Part shown: positions 44,714-52,769 of the stretch, one piece after another
Layout of the letters: the number at the start of each line of letters is the position of its first letter
Numbering within the stretch: position 1 is the stretch's first letter
Assembly: GCA_015059965.1 (NCBI GenBank)
Contig: SUZM01000007.1
Coordinates: forward strand, 1 to 64,000
Source of the DNA: Rikenellaceae bacterium
GTDB taxonomy: Bacteria > Bacteroidota > Bacteroidia > Bacteroidales > Rikenellaceae
DNA: 64,000 nucleotides
Reading direction: 5' to 3'
Translations under genes and position numbers: made by a program
Notes under the pieces: generated by a model
Database searches by the model: none
Told to the model about the DNA's origin: nothing
What the model saw: only the letters and a program-made list of their open reading frames with translations

Positions 44714-45320
44714 CAAAAACGACTAAGTCTTCACTTAGTCGTTTTTTTTGTGCTTCGGGGACTCGTCAGCCGGTGGCGGCTCGGGAGACTTGTCTGCAAG
44801 CATCAGGGGTCATTCTGCCCTTGCCGTGCAAGAGAAAATGGCCGACCAAGCCTCCTCGCAAAGAGCTTTGCAGGAGGCTCAGTCGCCCCTTTTTCCCTTT
44901 GGGACACACAATAACCCCTGATCCTTTTCGGTCTCCGCTCGCCTGCTGCGGCCGTTCGAGTCCCAAAAAAAGGAATATGGTTGTAAATGGTTGTGTGTGT
45001 TGTGGAATGGTGAGGCCGTTACGGCGCGATGCCGGTGGCATCTTTTTGCGCCGTGTCAGCCGGTGGCGGCTCGGGTAAGCATAGGATGTAGTAATGAAAA
45101 AGATGGCCTGCGATATTGCTGCGCAACATAAGAGTACGGGGTGCAAGCCGCCTTACAAATAAATTTGTCTGTCAACTTGCACTCCGCCCTCTTCTCCTTC
45201 GGAGCTTCCACAGCCCATCATTTCCCCTCACCCCTTTTGCCTCTCGCCTGCGGTGGCCGTTCGAGTCCTATAAACTTAGAATATATAGTTGTTGAATCCC
45301 ACTGCGCACCGCAAAAACGA
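44707..45320. repeat. Region bracketed by copies of the tRNA-Asp 3' end with two related stem-loop units
   Basis: CGCACCGCAAAAACGA occurs at 44707-44722 (end of the tRNA) and again at 45305-45320. Between them, a 21-bp block at 44765-44785 recurs exactly at 45055-45075, and CTCGCCTGC plus GGCCGTTCGAGTCC recur at 44938-44963 and 45243-45268. Each unit (about 200-215 bp) has inverted internal arms, for example GCCTCC...GGAGGC near 44851-44878, ATCAGGGGT at 44802-44810 with ACCCCTGAT in 44914-44922, and GGGGTGCAAG/CTTGCACTCC near 45139-45185. No gene was found in 44750-45393. Confidence 0.7.
44719..44749 (+). terminator. Intrinsic terminator of tRNA-Asp
   Basis: ACGACTAAGT (44719-44728) pairs with ACTTAGTCGT (44733-44742) with a 4-nt loop and eight T. 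Confidence 0.92.
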
Positions 45321-45393
45321 GTAGAACAAGAGTTCATTACTCATTACTCATTGCTCATTGCTCATTACTCATTACTCACGCGATGCCGATGGG

Positions 45394-46446
45394 TTAGCAG
45401 TAGCCGCACTCCTTGGGGAAGAGCTCCTCGAGCTCCTCGAAGGTCATGGGGTAGATCACACACTCACCGACGTGTTTAGGCAGGATGACCGAGATCTTTT
45501 CTCCGGCGCGTTTCTTATCCTTCTGGATAGCCCGCAGGAGCTTCGGTCTAAAGTATGAGGGGAGTCGGATCGGCAATTCGTGGCTGTCCAACTGGCGGGC
45601 GATCAGATCCATCTCCTCGCCGGAGATCAGCCCCAGCTTCTCGGAGATGCGACAAGCGATCATGATTCCGATCGAGACGGCCTCGCCATGGTTATACTTG
45701 GGGGCCCATTTTTCGATGGCATGGGCAAAGGTATGGCCCAGGTTCAGGAGTTTGCGCTCGCCCTCCTCCTTCTCATCGCGGCGGACGATCTCCGCCTTGA
45801 CCTCGACGGCAGCTCGGATCAGACGATCCAGATGGCGATAACCGGAGCGCAACTTCGAATTGGAGAGCAGAAGGAGCTCCTCGAAGAGGGTTGGGTTGCC
45901 GATGATGGCCGCCTTGATCATCTCGGCCATCCCCGCACGAAATTCGCGCTCGGGAAGTGAATGCAGGAGCATCGAATCGCAGATCACAAAATCGGGTTGG
46001 CGAAAACACCCCACCATATTTTTATAGCCTCCGAGGTTGATCCCATTCTTGCCCCCGACCGAAGCATCGACCTGTGCCAGAAGCGTGGTGGGCACAAAGC
46101 CGAAACGCAAACCCCGCATATAGATCGAGGCGATGAAGCCGGCCAGGTCGCTGACCACACCACCACCGACGGCGAGCACCGTCCACGAACGATCGACCCC
46201 GAGGCGCATGAGGCGATGGCAAACCCTCGAGACCTCGGTCATTCGCTTTGCCGTCTCTCCCTGGCCGAGAATCACTCGTGGGAAGTCTCCCAGCACTTCG
46301 GGGTGTTCGCGCTCGACATTTACATCGGTGAGAACGACCACGCGGCCATGGCGCGGCAGCACACGCTGCAGGATCTGGAGGGCATCGCCCTGATAGAGGT
46401 TACACTTGCGCTTCAGACGGAGGAAGGGTTCGACAGATCGGATCAT
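45394..46446 (-). CDS. aroB: 3-dehydroquinate synthase
   Basis: A 350-residue enzyme of the shikimate pathway, converting DAHP to 3-dehydroquinate with NAD and a divalent metal. Landmarks are VLAVGGGVVSDLAGFIASIYMRGLRFGFVPTTLLAQVDASVGGKNGINLG (about 89-138), the metal ligands in GMAEMIKAAII (Glu about 173), LLNLGHTFAHAIE (His about 236) and NHGEAVSIGI (His about 252). It is divergent from typA with about 94 bp between the starts. A minus-strand TAAATTTG at 46485-46492 is a candidate -7 box. Confidence 0.95.
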   Translation of the reverse strand: MIRSVEPFLRLKRKCNLYQGDALQILQRVLPRHGRVVVLTDVNVEREHPEVLGDFPRVILGQGETAKRMTEVSRVCHRLMRLGVDRSWTVLAVGGGVVSDLAGFIASIYMRGLRFGFVPTTLLAQVDASVGGKNGINLGGYKNMVGCFRQPDFVICDSMLLHSLPEREFRAGMAEMIKAAIIGNPTLFEELLLLSNSKLRSGYRHLDRLIRAAVEVKAEIVRRDEKEEGERKLLNLGHTFAHAIEKWAPKYNHGEAVSIGIMIACRISEKLGLISGEEMDLIARQLDSHELPIRLPSYFRPKLLRAIQKDKKRAGEKISVILPKHVGECVIYPMTFEELEELFPKECGYC

Positions 46447-46514
46447 AATCGTGTATTTTAGCGGGGTAAATAGAGTTTATTATACAAATTTAGAAAAATT
46501 TTTGCAAAAAATAT

Positions 46515-46522
46515 TACCTTTG
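46515..46522 (+). promoter_or_regulatory. -7 box of typA
   Basis: TACCTTTG, 18 bp before the ATG at 46541. It rules out the long upstream frame starting at 46406. The -33 region is unclear. Confidence 0.55.
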
Positions 46523-46540
46523 CGCTCAAAATCTATCATT

Positions 46541-48346
46541 ATGCAAAAACTTCGCAATATTGCCATTATTGCACACGTCGACCACGGCAAGACTACGTTG
46601 GTCGATAAGATGATTCTCCAGAGCCATGTGCTGCGCGACAACTCGAAGCAGGCAGAGGGAGAGCTGATTCTGGACAACAACGACCTGGAGCGCGAACGCG
46701 GCATCACGATCCTCTCGAAGAACGTATCGGTTATCTATAAGGATTACAAGATCAACATCATCGACACCCCGGGCCACGCCGACTTCGGAGGCGAGGTGGA
46801 GCGCGTACTGAACATGTGCGACGGTGTCTTGCTGCTGGTCGATGCCTTCGAGGGCACGATGCCCCAGACCCGTTTCGTCCTGCAGAAGGCCCTCGCCCTG
46901 GGCAAGAAGCCGATCGTAGTCGTAAACAAGGTCGATAAGCCCAACTGCCGCCCCGAGGTGGTCAATGAGCAGGTCTTCGACCTGATGTTCTCGCTCGATG
47001 CCACCGAGGAGCAGCTTGACTACAAGACCATCTACGGCTCGGCCAAGCAGGGATGGATGTCCCACGTCTGGAACGAACCTACCGAGTCGCTGGCGCCGCT
47101 CCTGGATGCCATCATCGACGAGATTCCGGCCCCCGAGGCGGTGGAGGGTACACCCCAGATGCTCGTCACGTCGCTCGAATATTCGGCCTACACGGGACGT
47201 ATTGCCGTGGGCAAGCTCACACGCGGCACCCTGCGTGCCGGGCAGAACGTAACCCTCGCCAAGCGCGACGGGGTAACGCTCCAGAAGACGAAGATCAAGG
47301 AGCTGATGGTCTTCGAGGGACTGGGCAAGAAGAAGGTCGAGGAGGTACACTGCGGAGAGATCTGCGCCCTGACGGGCATCGAGGGTTTTGAGATCGGTGA
47401 CACGGTGTGCGACTTCGAGAACCCCGAACCCCTGCCTCCCATCGCTATCGACGAGCCCACGATGTCGATGCTCTTCACGATCAACAACTCACCTTTCTTC
47501 GGCAAGGATGGCAAATACGTCACCTCGCGCCACATCAAGGAGCGCCTGGACAAGGAGCTGGAGAAGAACCTCGCCCTGAGGGTCGAGCCCGGACTGTCGG
47601 CCGACAGCTTTGTGGTCTATGGCCGCGGTGTGCTGCACCTCTCGGTGCTGATCGAGACCATGCGCCGCGAGGGCTACGAGTTGCAGGTGGGACAGCCCAA
47701 GGTGATCATCAAGGAGATCGACGGCCAGAAGTGCGAGCCTGTGGAGGAGATGACCGTAGATTGCCCCGAGGAGTACTCGGGCACGGTGATCGAGCTCACC
47801 ACACGCCGCAAGGGTATGCTTACGAATATGGTATCGACGGCCGACCGGGTACGTTTAGAGTTTGAGATCCCCTCACGCGGCATCATCGGCCTGCGCTCGA
47901 ATATGCTCACCGCCACGGCCGGCGAGGCGATCATGACCCACCGCCTGAAGGGCTTCGAGCCCTGGATGGGCGAGATCGAGATGCGCACCAACGGTTCGAT
48001 CATCGCCAGCGAGACGGGTACGGCCTATGCCTACTCGATCGATAAGCTGCAGGATCGCGGCCGCTTCTTCATCGCCCCGATGGACCCCGTCTACGAGGGA
48101 CAGGTGATTGGCGAGCACACGCGCCAGAACGATATCACGGTGAACGTGAACAAGGCCAAGCAGCTGACGAACATGCGCGCCTCGGGTTCGGACGACAAAG
48201 CGGTCATCGTACCGCCCAAGATCTTCTCGCTCGAGGAGGCCCTGGAGTATATCAAGGAGGACGAATATGTGGAGGTTACACCCCACTCGATGCGCCTGAG
48301 AAAGATCCTCCTGCACGAGGTAGATCGCAAACGCGCAGCCAAATAA
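46541..48346 (+). CDS. typA: Ribosome-associated GTPase TypA/BipA
   Basis: A 601-residue translational GTPase. G1 is [14 protein letters not shown] (about 9-22), the switch I region has [13 protein letters not shown]3 is [16 protein letters not shown] (about 69-84) and G4 is [11 protein letters not shown] (about 128-138). The EF-G-like and BipA-specific C-terminal domains follow, with [24 protein letters not shown] and the end [16 protein letters not shown]. It assists ribosome assembly and stress or cold growth. A terminator-like hairpin follows. Confidence 0.96.
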   Translation: MQKLRNIAIIAHVDHGKTTLVDKMILQSHVLRDNSKQAEGELILDNNDLERERGITILSKNVSVIYKDYKINIIDTPGHADFGGEVERVLNMCDGVLLLVDAFEGTMPQTRFVLQKALALGKKPIVVVNKVDKPNCRPEVVNEQVFDLMFSLDATEEQLDYKTIYGSAKQGWMSHVWNEPTESLAPLLDAIIDEIPAPEAVEGTPQMLVTSLEYSAYTGRIAVGKLTRGTLRAGQNVTLAKRDGVTLQKTKIKELMVFEGLGKKKVEEVHCGEICALTGIEGFEIGDTVCDFENPEPLPPIAIDEPTMSMLFTINNSPFFGKDGKYVTSRHIKERLDKELEKNLALRVEPGLSADSFVVYGRGVLHLSVLIETMRREGYELQVGQPKVIIKEIDGQKCEPVEEMTVDCPEEYSGTVIELTTRRKGMLTNMVSTADRVRLEFEIPSRGIIGLRSNMLTATAGEAIMTHRLKGFEPWMGEIEMRTNGSIIASETGTAYAYSIDKLQDRGRFFIAPMDPVYEGQVIGEHTRQNDITVNVNKAKQLTNMRASGSDDKAVIVPPKIFSLEEALEYIKEDEYVEVTPHSMRLRKILLHEVDRKRAAK

Positions 48347-48384
48347 GAGGCCCGCAGATTAGCCGTCCAACCCCTAACCGACAG

Positions 48385-48411
48385 GCCCCGAATGGAGATC
48401 CCATTCGGGGC
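48385..48411 (+). terminator. Terminator-like hairpin after typA
   Basis: GCCCCGAATGG (48385-48395) pairs with CCATTCGGGGC (48401-48411), loop AGATC, followed by TTGCTATG. The same stem sequence reappears at 48717-48755. Confidence 0.7.
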
Positions 48412-48432
48412 TTGCTATGTAAAAGCTGCTAA

Positions 48433-48712
48433 CGGTAATTTGAGGAAAGAGGGTGGCTGATTCGACAGCGTAGAGATCTTTCGTGTCAGAGTACTGCAGT
48501 AGCGGGCTATCGTGAGCCCCCCTACATCAGCGGTAATTTAAAGGAAGAGGGTCGCTGATTCGACAGCGTAGAGATCTTTCGTGTCAGAGTGCTGCAGTAG
48601 CGGGCTATCGTGAGCCCCCCCTACATCAGCGGTAATTTGAAGGAAGAAGGTGGCAGATTCAACGGCTTAGATCTTTCGTGTCAGAGTACTGCAGTAGTGG
48701 GCTATCGTGAAG
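48433..48712. repeat. Tandem array of about 98-bp units between typA and the Omp28 gene
   Basis: Units start at CGGTAATTT at 48433, 48531 and 48630 (periods 98 and 99 bp); the third ends near 48712. Each contains GCTGATTCGACAGC (hairpin; degenerate in unit 3), AGATCTTTCGTGTCAGAG, the palindrome TACTGCAGTA (TGCTGCAGTA in unit 2) and GGGCTATCGTGAGCCC (hairpin; cut off in unit 3). Units are adjacent, with no spacers. The 48347-48812 stretch contains no gene. Confidence 0.93.
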
Positions 48713-48716
48713 AAAA

Positions 48717-48755
48717 CCCCGGATGGATAGTACTTGACGTACATTCCATTCGGGG
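48717..48755 (-). terminator. Hairpin after the Omp28 gene, related to 27967-28013
   Basis: CCCCGGATGG pairs with CCATTCGGGG, with an inner GTAC/GTAC pairing around TTGAC. On the minus strand it follows the Omp28 gene by about 57 bp and is followed by GTTTTCTTC. Confidence 0.55.
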
Positions 48756-48812
48756 CTTGCAAGGGATAGGCCGCTAATGCGGTACTATCACACGAAAGAG
48801 ATACTTCAAATT

Positions 48813-50405
48813 TTAGTTATACTCGAACTCTACTGCCTCATAAATCGAATTCGTAGCCACGGCATTGTTCACCACAAAGCCGCTGTTGTCCTCCTTGGCC
48901 GTTACGAAGAGTACCAGACGGCAATCCTCCTTCTTCCATTCGGGATCGAGCTCGAAGGTGAAGAGGTAGTCGGCCACATCACCGGCTTGGAGTTCGGCAT
49001 ACTTATCGAGGTCATAGCCCGTGAAGTCGGCACTCGAGCGGGCGCTGTTTACGATGCGGATCACACCCTCGTGGTTGTTCAGGCCATACTCCTCATTGTC
49101 GAACGACGAAGAGTTGCTCTGCACATAGAAGAGGTTGTCCTCCACGAGCCAGGCTCCCACGCGGTAGTTACCCGTCTCGGCAGCCTTAACGGTCATACGA
49201 ACAACAAGAGCATTGTCGTTCAGGGCCATATTGGCCGAGATACCGGCCTTGGCCGGGTTGGCAAGACGGCTATCGATGTAGCGCATGATTTGGGTCTTGT
49301 TGTTCTCCTTACCCATGTTCGCGAACGAATAGCGGAGGTCGAGGCACGCCGTAGGATAACCCTGACCGGCATAGACACCCAGGTTCTTGTCGGGGTTGAA
49401 GGGGTGATCCTTATAGGTGTGCGAAGCCGCAAAAGCGAACTTATCCTCATAACCGCTTCCCTCGGCCATCAGCTCGCGAATAGCGACCGACATATAAGGG
49501 CAGTTGGGGCAAGAGGTACCGGTGAGCTGCAGCAGCAGGACACGACGCTTGAAGTCGGTGTTATCGGGCTGAGCATCATTGGGACGCAGGGGCACGGGGA
49601 CACCTACCGAGGTGATCGTAACCGGACTCTCATAGGTCATCAGCGCCTTCCACATCACGAAGAAGGAGTAGGAACCGGCCTCCTGAGTGCTGAAGTAGGG
49701 AATCTTATAGCTCTTGCCGTTCTGCTTGATCTCATCGTAAGACATCTCGACAGGCTGCTGGGTGTTGTAGTCGCAGATCTTATACTCCACCGTCAGGGTC
49801 TCGCCCGACTTGAAGGTCTGGGGCTGCGTGGGATCACAAACCACCTCGCCATTGTAGCGCACCACGAAGTAAACGCGGTCCTCGCTACCGGCCTGGCAAA
49901 CCAGGGTCGAGGCCGAGAGCGTAAGGTCGTTCTCGGCGGGGTTGCGGTCCTCCTCATCCTCGAGATTGACCATCATCACAGCGGTAACGACAAAGGAGTT
50001 CGAGATATAGGCCTCGGGATCGGTGGTCTCACCCTCGCCTTCACCCTCCTCGGTCTGCTCGGCAGCCGGAGCAGCCGCATCGGGGGCATAGCGGGCATAG
50101 ATCTCGTGACGGCCGGCCGACGTGGTGGCAAACAGGAAGCCATCCATATCGGTAACGGGGTCGTTGGTACCGGCATAGTGGAAGGTTACCTGATCGGCCG
50201 TGAGGGCGATACCGTTGTAGGTCGCCTTAAAGGTCGCAACATCTTCGCCCGTGGCATAGATCACCGACTTGTCGGCCACAATCTTCAGGCCCGTCTCCAC
50301 AGGGCCATTACTGGTCTCGTAGGGCTCATACCCCTTACCGGTCAGACAGGATACGGCCGTAAGGGCAACCAGAGCCAACGTAAAGATATATTTCAGCTGT
50401 TTCAT
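48813..50405 (-). CDS. Omp28-related outer membrane lipoprotein
   Basis: A 530-residue protein: signal MKQLKYIFTLALVALTAVSC (lipobox TAVSC, Cys20). Residues about 30-130 look like an Ig-type domain with a Glu-rich insert (AAEQTEEGEGEGETTD). The C-terminal two thirds match the Omp28 family: RRVLLLQLTGTSCPNCPYMSVAIRELM (a thioredoxin-like CPNC), FAASHTYKDHPFNPD and SFANMGKENNKTQIMRYIDSRLANPAKAGIS. Omp28 proteins are surface-exposed with a thioredoxin fold; their function is unclear. The start was set by the signal peptide. It is last in a row with a DUF6029 barrel and a TlpA-like protein. Confidence 0.87.
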   Translation of the reverse strand: MKQLKYIFTLALVALTAVSCLTGKGYEPYETSNGPVETGLKIVADKSVIYATGEDVATFKATYNGIALTADQVTFHYAGTNDPVTDMDGFLFATTSAGRHEIYARYAPDAAAPAAEQTEEGEGEGETTDPEAYISNSFVVTAVMMVNLEDEEDRNPAENDLTLSASTLVCQAGSEDRVYFVVRYNGEVVCDPTQPQTFKSGETLTVEYKICDYNTQQPVEMSYDEIKQNGKSYKIPYFSTQEAGSYSFFVMWKALMTYESPVTITSVGVPVPLRPNDAQPDNTDFKRRVLLLQLTGTSCPNCPYMSVAIRELMAEGSGYEDKFAFAASHTYKDHPFNPDKNLGVYAGQGYPTACLDLRYSFANMGKENNKTQIMRYIDSRLANPAKAGISANMALNDNALVVRMTVKAAETGNYRVGAWLVEDNLFYVQSNSSSFDNEEYGLNNHEGVIRIVNSARSSADFTGYDLDKYAELQAGDVADYLFTFELDPEWKKEDCRLVLFVTAKEDNSGFVVNNAVATNSIYEAVEFEYN

Positions 50406-50428
50406 CTTCTCTAAAAAATTTTTAAGCA

Positions 50429-52108
50429 TTAGAACGAGGTCGAGAGCTGCAGATTGACACCCGTGTAGGCCGGCGTGTAGCGGCAAACGCCACCCGAACA
50501 GATGTAACCGGCACGGTTACGTCCATAGCTGAGCTGTACGCGGGTGCGGTTGTGCGTGAAGCTGAAACCGCCGTTGTAGTAGTAGACCTTGCGAGGATTG
50601 AAGTTCTCGTCCAGGGGCTTCTTATCCTCGAAGTTGGGCTCCGACTCCAGGTTATACATGTTCTGGAAGTAGATGCTCCAGTGAGGGGCGAAGTTGTACT
50701 CCACCAGGCCGGCCACCCAGTCACCCTGGTAGTCGTCCGAAAGCAGGTACTGCAACTCCCAACGCAACGAGTGCTTGCGGTTGATCTTGTAGGTCACGTC
50801 GGCCACGAAGATGTTGGCCACATAGGTACGGTGCTGATGACCGTGCGAGGGGCTCCACTCCTGGAACGAATAGAGCAACGTGGTCTTCCACGACTTGTTC
50901 CACTGGCGCTCCACATCCACGTTCAAGTCCTGCCAGATGAGCTCGCGCTCACCGGTTGCCGACTGATGCTTGTGGAGGGTGTAGGCCGTCGAATAGTTGG
51001 CGTGGAAATTCCAATACTTGCGGCGATCGCTCTTGCTGCGCAGCGAGTAGTAGAGGTCCACCTGACCGGCCAACTCACCCTCAACGTTCACCTGATGAGG
51101 CTCCAGGTTGGCCAACATGTAGGTGTACTGACGGGTCAGTGCGGGGAGGTAGTTGAGCTGATTGACCGTAGCGCCGTTGTAGAGCGAGAGGCGGGTACCC
51201 ATATTCTCCAAGGCACGCACCTGACCCGAGAAGCTGAAGTTTTTATAGTTGTAACCCAGCTCGGCGAAGGCGGCATAACCGGCCACAGCCTTCTCGGTGT
51301 CGATCTGACCGAGGTCCTCACTCTTGTGTACATACTCCGTGCGGAGCGAGAAGCCGGCGATGTCCATGTTCAGACGACCCGAGTACATGTTCAGATACTC
51401 ACCCATCTGCTTGGTCTCGAAACTGGCAGCCGTGAAGCCGTCGGCATCCTTCGAGAGCTCCTCATAGCGGTTGATCCAGCTACCCTCGACCGAGAGGTTG
51501 AGTTTCTGCGACTTGAAGAGCTCCGAGAGGGAGATCGAGAGGTCGGCACCACCGATGCGCGAATCGGCCCAACCATCCAGCAGGCGGGGAGCACCGTAGA
51601 TGGCCTTGATGGTAAAGTAGTTGTTCAGACGATACATGGCCGAAGCACCCAGCAGGGAGGAGTTGATACCCAGCTGGCGATCCTCGAACGAACGATAGAT
51701 CAGACCGTTACCAAACTGCTCGTAGATGCTTCCGAGGCGTACCGAGTAGCTCTTGTCGAGCCACTGGGCATAGGCGCCCGAGAGCAGGAACTGCAGATCC
51801 TTCTTGTAATTCTCGTCGCGCGTGCCGATCTCGTAGCCGTCAATGGCCGGGAGGTAGAAATCACCCTGCACACCCACCGAGAAGCGGTCGATGGCGTAGT
51901 CGAGTTTGAGGTAGGAGTTCGATCCGATATACTCGCGCAGGTCGTGATCGGGCTTGCTGCCCAGGACATTGTCATCGACATAGTAGATCGAGTTGGTCTC
52001 GAAGCTACCCATCAGCTGACCGCCCTTGCCATCCTTGCCGAGCGAGATCTGAGCCGAGGCCGAAGCCGCGCAGCCCAATCCGATAAGGATAAATAGGAGT
52101 TTTTTCAT
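50429..52108 (-). CDS. DUF6029 family outer-membrane beta-barrel protein
   Basis: A 559-residue secreted protein with signal MKKLLFILIGLGCAASASAQ (1-20). The rest alternates hydrophobic and polar residues with many aromatic strand ends, and the last residues are LQLSTSF, a C-terminal Phe typical of barrel proteins. The motif SVRLGSIYEQFGNGLIYRSFEDRQLGINSSLLGASAMY (about 120-158, not quoted in full here as one run) fits DUF6029. The function is unknown. It is 23 bp upstream of the Omp28 gene and 11 bp after the TlpA gene, so these three are probably one transcript. Confidence 0.82.
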   Translation of the reverse strand: MKKLLFILIGLGCAASASAQISLGKDGKGGQLMGSFETNSIYYVDDNVLGSKPDHDLREYIGSNSYLKLDYAIDRFSVGVQGDFYLPAIDGYEIGTRDENYKKDLQFLLSGAYAQWLDKSYSVRLGSIYEQFGNGLIYRSFEDRQLGINSSLLGASAMYRLNNYFTIKAIYGAPRLLDGWADSRIGGADLSISLSELFKSQKLNLSVEGSWINRYEELSKDADGFTAASFETKQMGEYLNMYSGRLNMDIAGFSLRTEYVHKSEDLGQIDTEKAVAGYAAFAELGYNYKNFSFSGQVRALENMGTRLSLYNGATVNQLNYLPALTRQYTYMLANLEPHQVNVEGELAGQVDLYYSLRSKSDRRKYWNFHANYSTAYTLHKHQSATGERELIWQDLNVDVERQWNKSWKTTLLYSFQEWSPSHGHQHRTYVANIFVADVTYKINRKHSLRWELQYLLSDDYQGDWVAGLVEYNFAPHWSIYFQNMYNLESEPNFEDKKPLDENFNPRKVYYYNGGFSFTHNRTRVQLSYGRNRAGYICSGGVCRYTPAYTGVNLQLSTSF

Positions 52109-52119
52109 GATCTTGGCGC

Positions 52120-52602
52120 TTATTTGCTGAGTTCGATTACCTTATCGAGGAGCTCCTGCTCGCTGCCGGGGGTATATCCCGAGTGCGAGTAGACCACATT
52201 ACCGGCCTTGTCCACCACAAAGCTGTGGGGGGTGAGGTTGACGTTCATGCCGCGCTTGAGATCCTGATTGGCATCGTAAACGCAGGTGAAATCCCAGCCC
52301 TTCGAGGTAGCCATGGCCTTGGCACCGGCCTTCATGCGGACATCGTCCACCGATACGGCCACCACCTCAAAGTCAGCCTCCTCACGCCAATCCTCGATCT
52401 GATCGTTGATGGCATTGAGCTCCTGGATACAGGGCTTGCAGGTCGTGGACCAGAAGGAGATGATCAGCGGCTTCTCGCCCACGAGCGAGCGAATCGAGAT
52501 CTTACGACCCTCCGTGTTTTCCACCTGAACATCGGGCAGCTGCTGTGCCGATGCAGCGAAGGCTACCACCAAGGCAACCATCGAAAGAAGTAGCTTCTTC
52601 AT
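52120..52602 (-). CDS. TlpA-like thioredoxin-fold protein
   Basis: A 160-residue periplasmic thiol:disulfide protein. Signal peptide 1-19. The active site is WSTTCKPC (Cys55, Cys58), followed by the cis-proline region NLTPHSFVVDKAGNVVYSHSGY (about 124-145). TlpA/ResA-like proteins reduce disulfides of exported proteins. Position before an Omp28-like protein with a CPNC motif suggests a redox partnership. The start was set by the signal peptide; the frame is open to 52770, but that part includes the alternating purine-pyrimidine tract at 52659-52698 and a hairpin. Confidence 0.9.
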   Translation of the reverse strand: MKKLLLSMVALVVAFAASAQQLPDVQVENTEGRKISIRSLVGEKPLIISFWSTTCKPCIQELNAINDQIEDWREEADFEVVAVSVDDVRMKAGAKAMATSKGWDFTCVYDANQDLKRGMNVNLTPHSFVVDKAGNVVYSHSGYTPGSEQELLDKVIELSK

Positions 52603-52709
52603 AATTTTCTTGTTTTTTGTTATTGGTACTGAATCGAGTTGCGCAAAGGGTTTACGCCACATGCGTACATGCGTGCATACGCACACGCGCCCGCGCGCAA
52701 TAGAAAATT

Positions 52710-52756
52710 GAGCCGATCGGAGCACTCCCCTTTTGGGGGAGGCTCCGGTCAGCTCA
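52710..52756 (-). terminator. Terminator between the 939-residue lipoprotein gene and the TlpA gene
   Basis: GAGC-CGATCGGAGC-CTCCCC arms pair with GGGGGAG-GCTCCGGTC-AGCTC with small mismatches around TTTT. On the minus strand it follows the stop at 52770 by 14 bp and is followed by CAATTTTC. Confidence 0.75.
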
Positions 52757-52769
52757 ACAAAGTTACTCA

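Noticed and set aside
44723..45304. Integrated element next to tRNA-Asp
   Set aside because: Repeats of the tRNA end are present but there is no integrase, transposase or other gene. I report the structure as a repeat region and not as a mobile element.
48433..48712. Possible CRISPR array
   Set aside because: Units are about 98 bp, adjacent and nearly identical throughout, with no unique spacers and no cas genes nearby.
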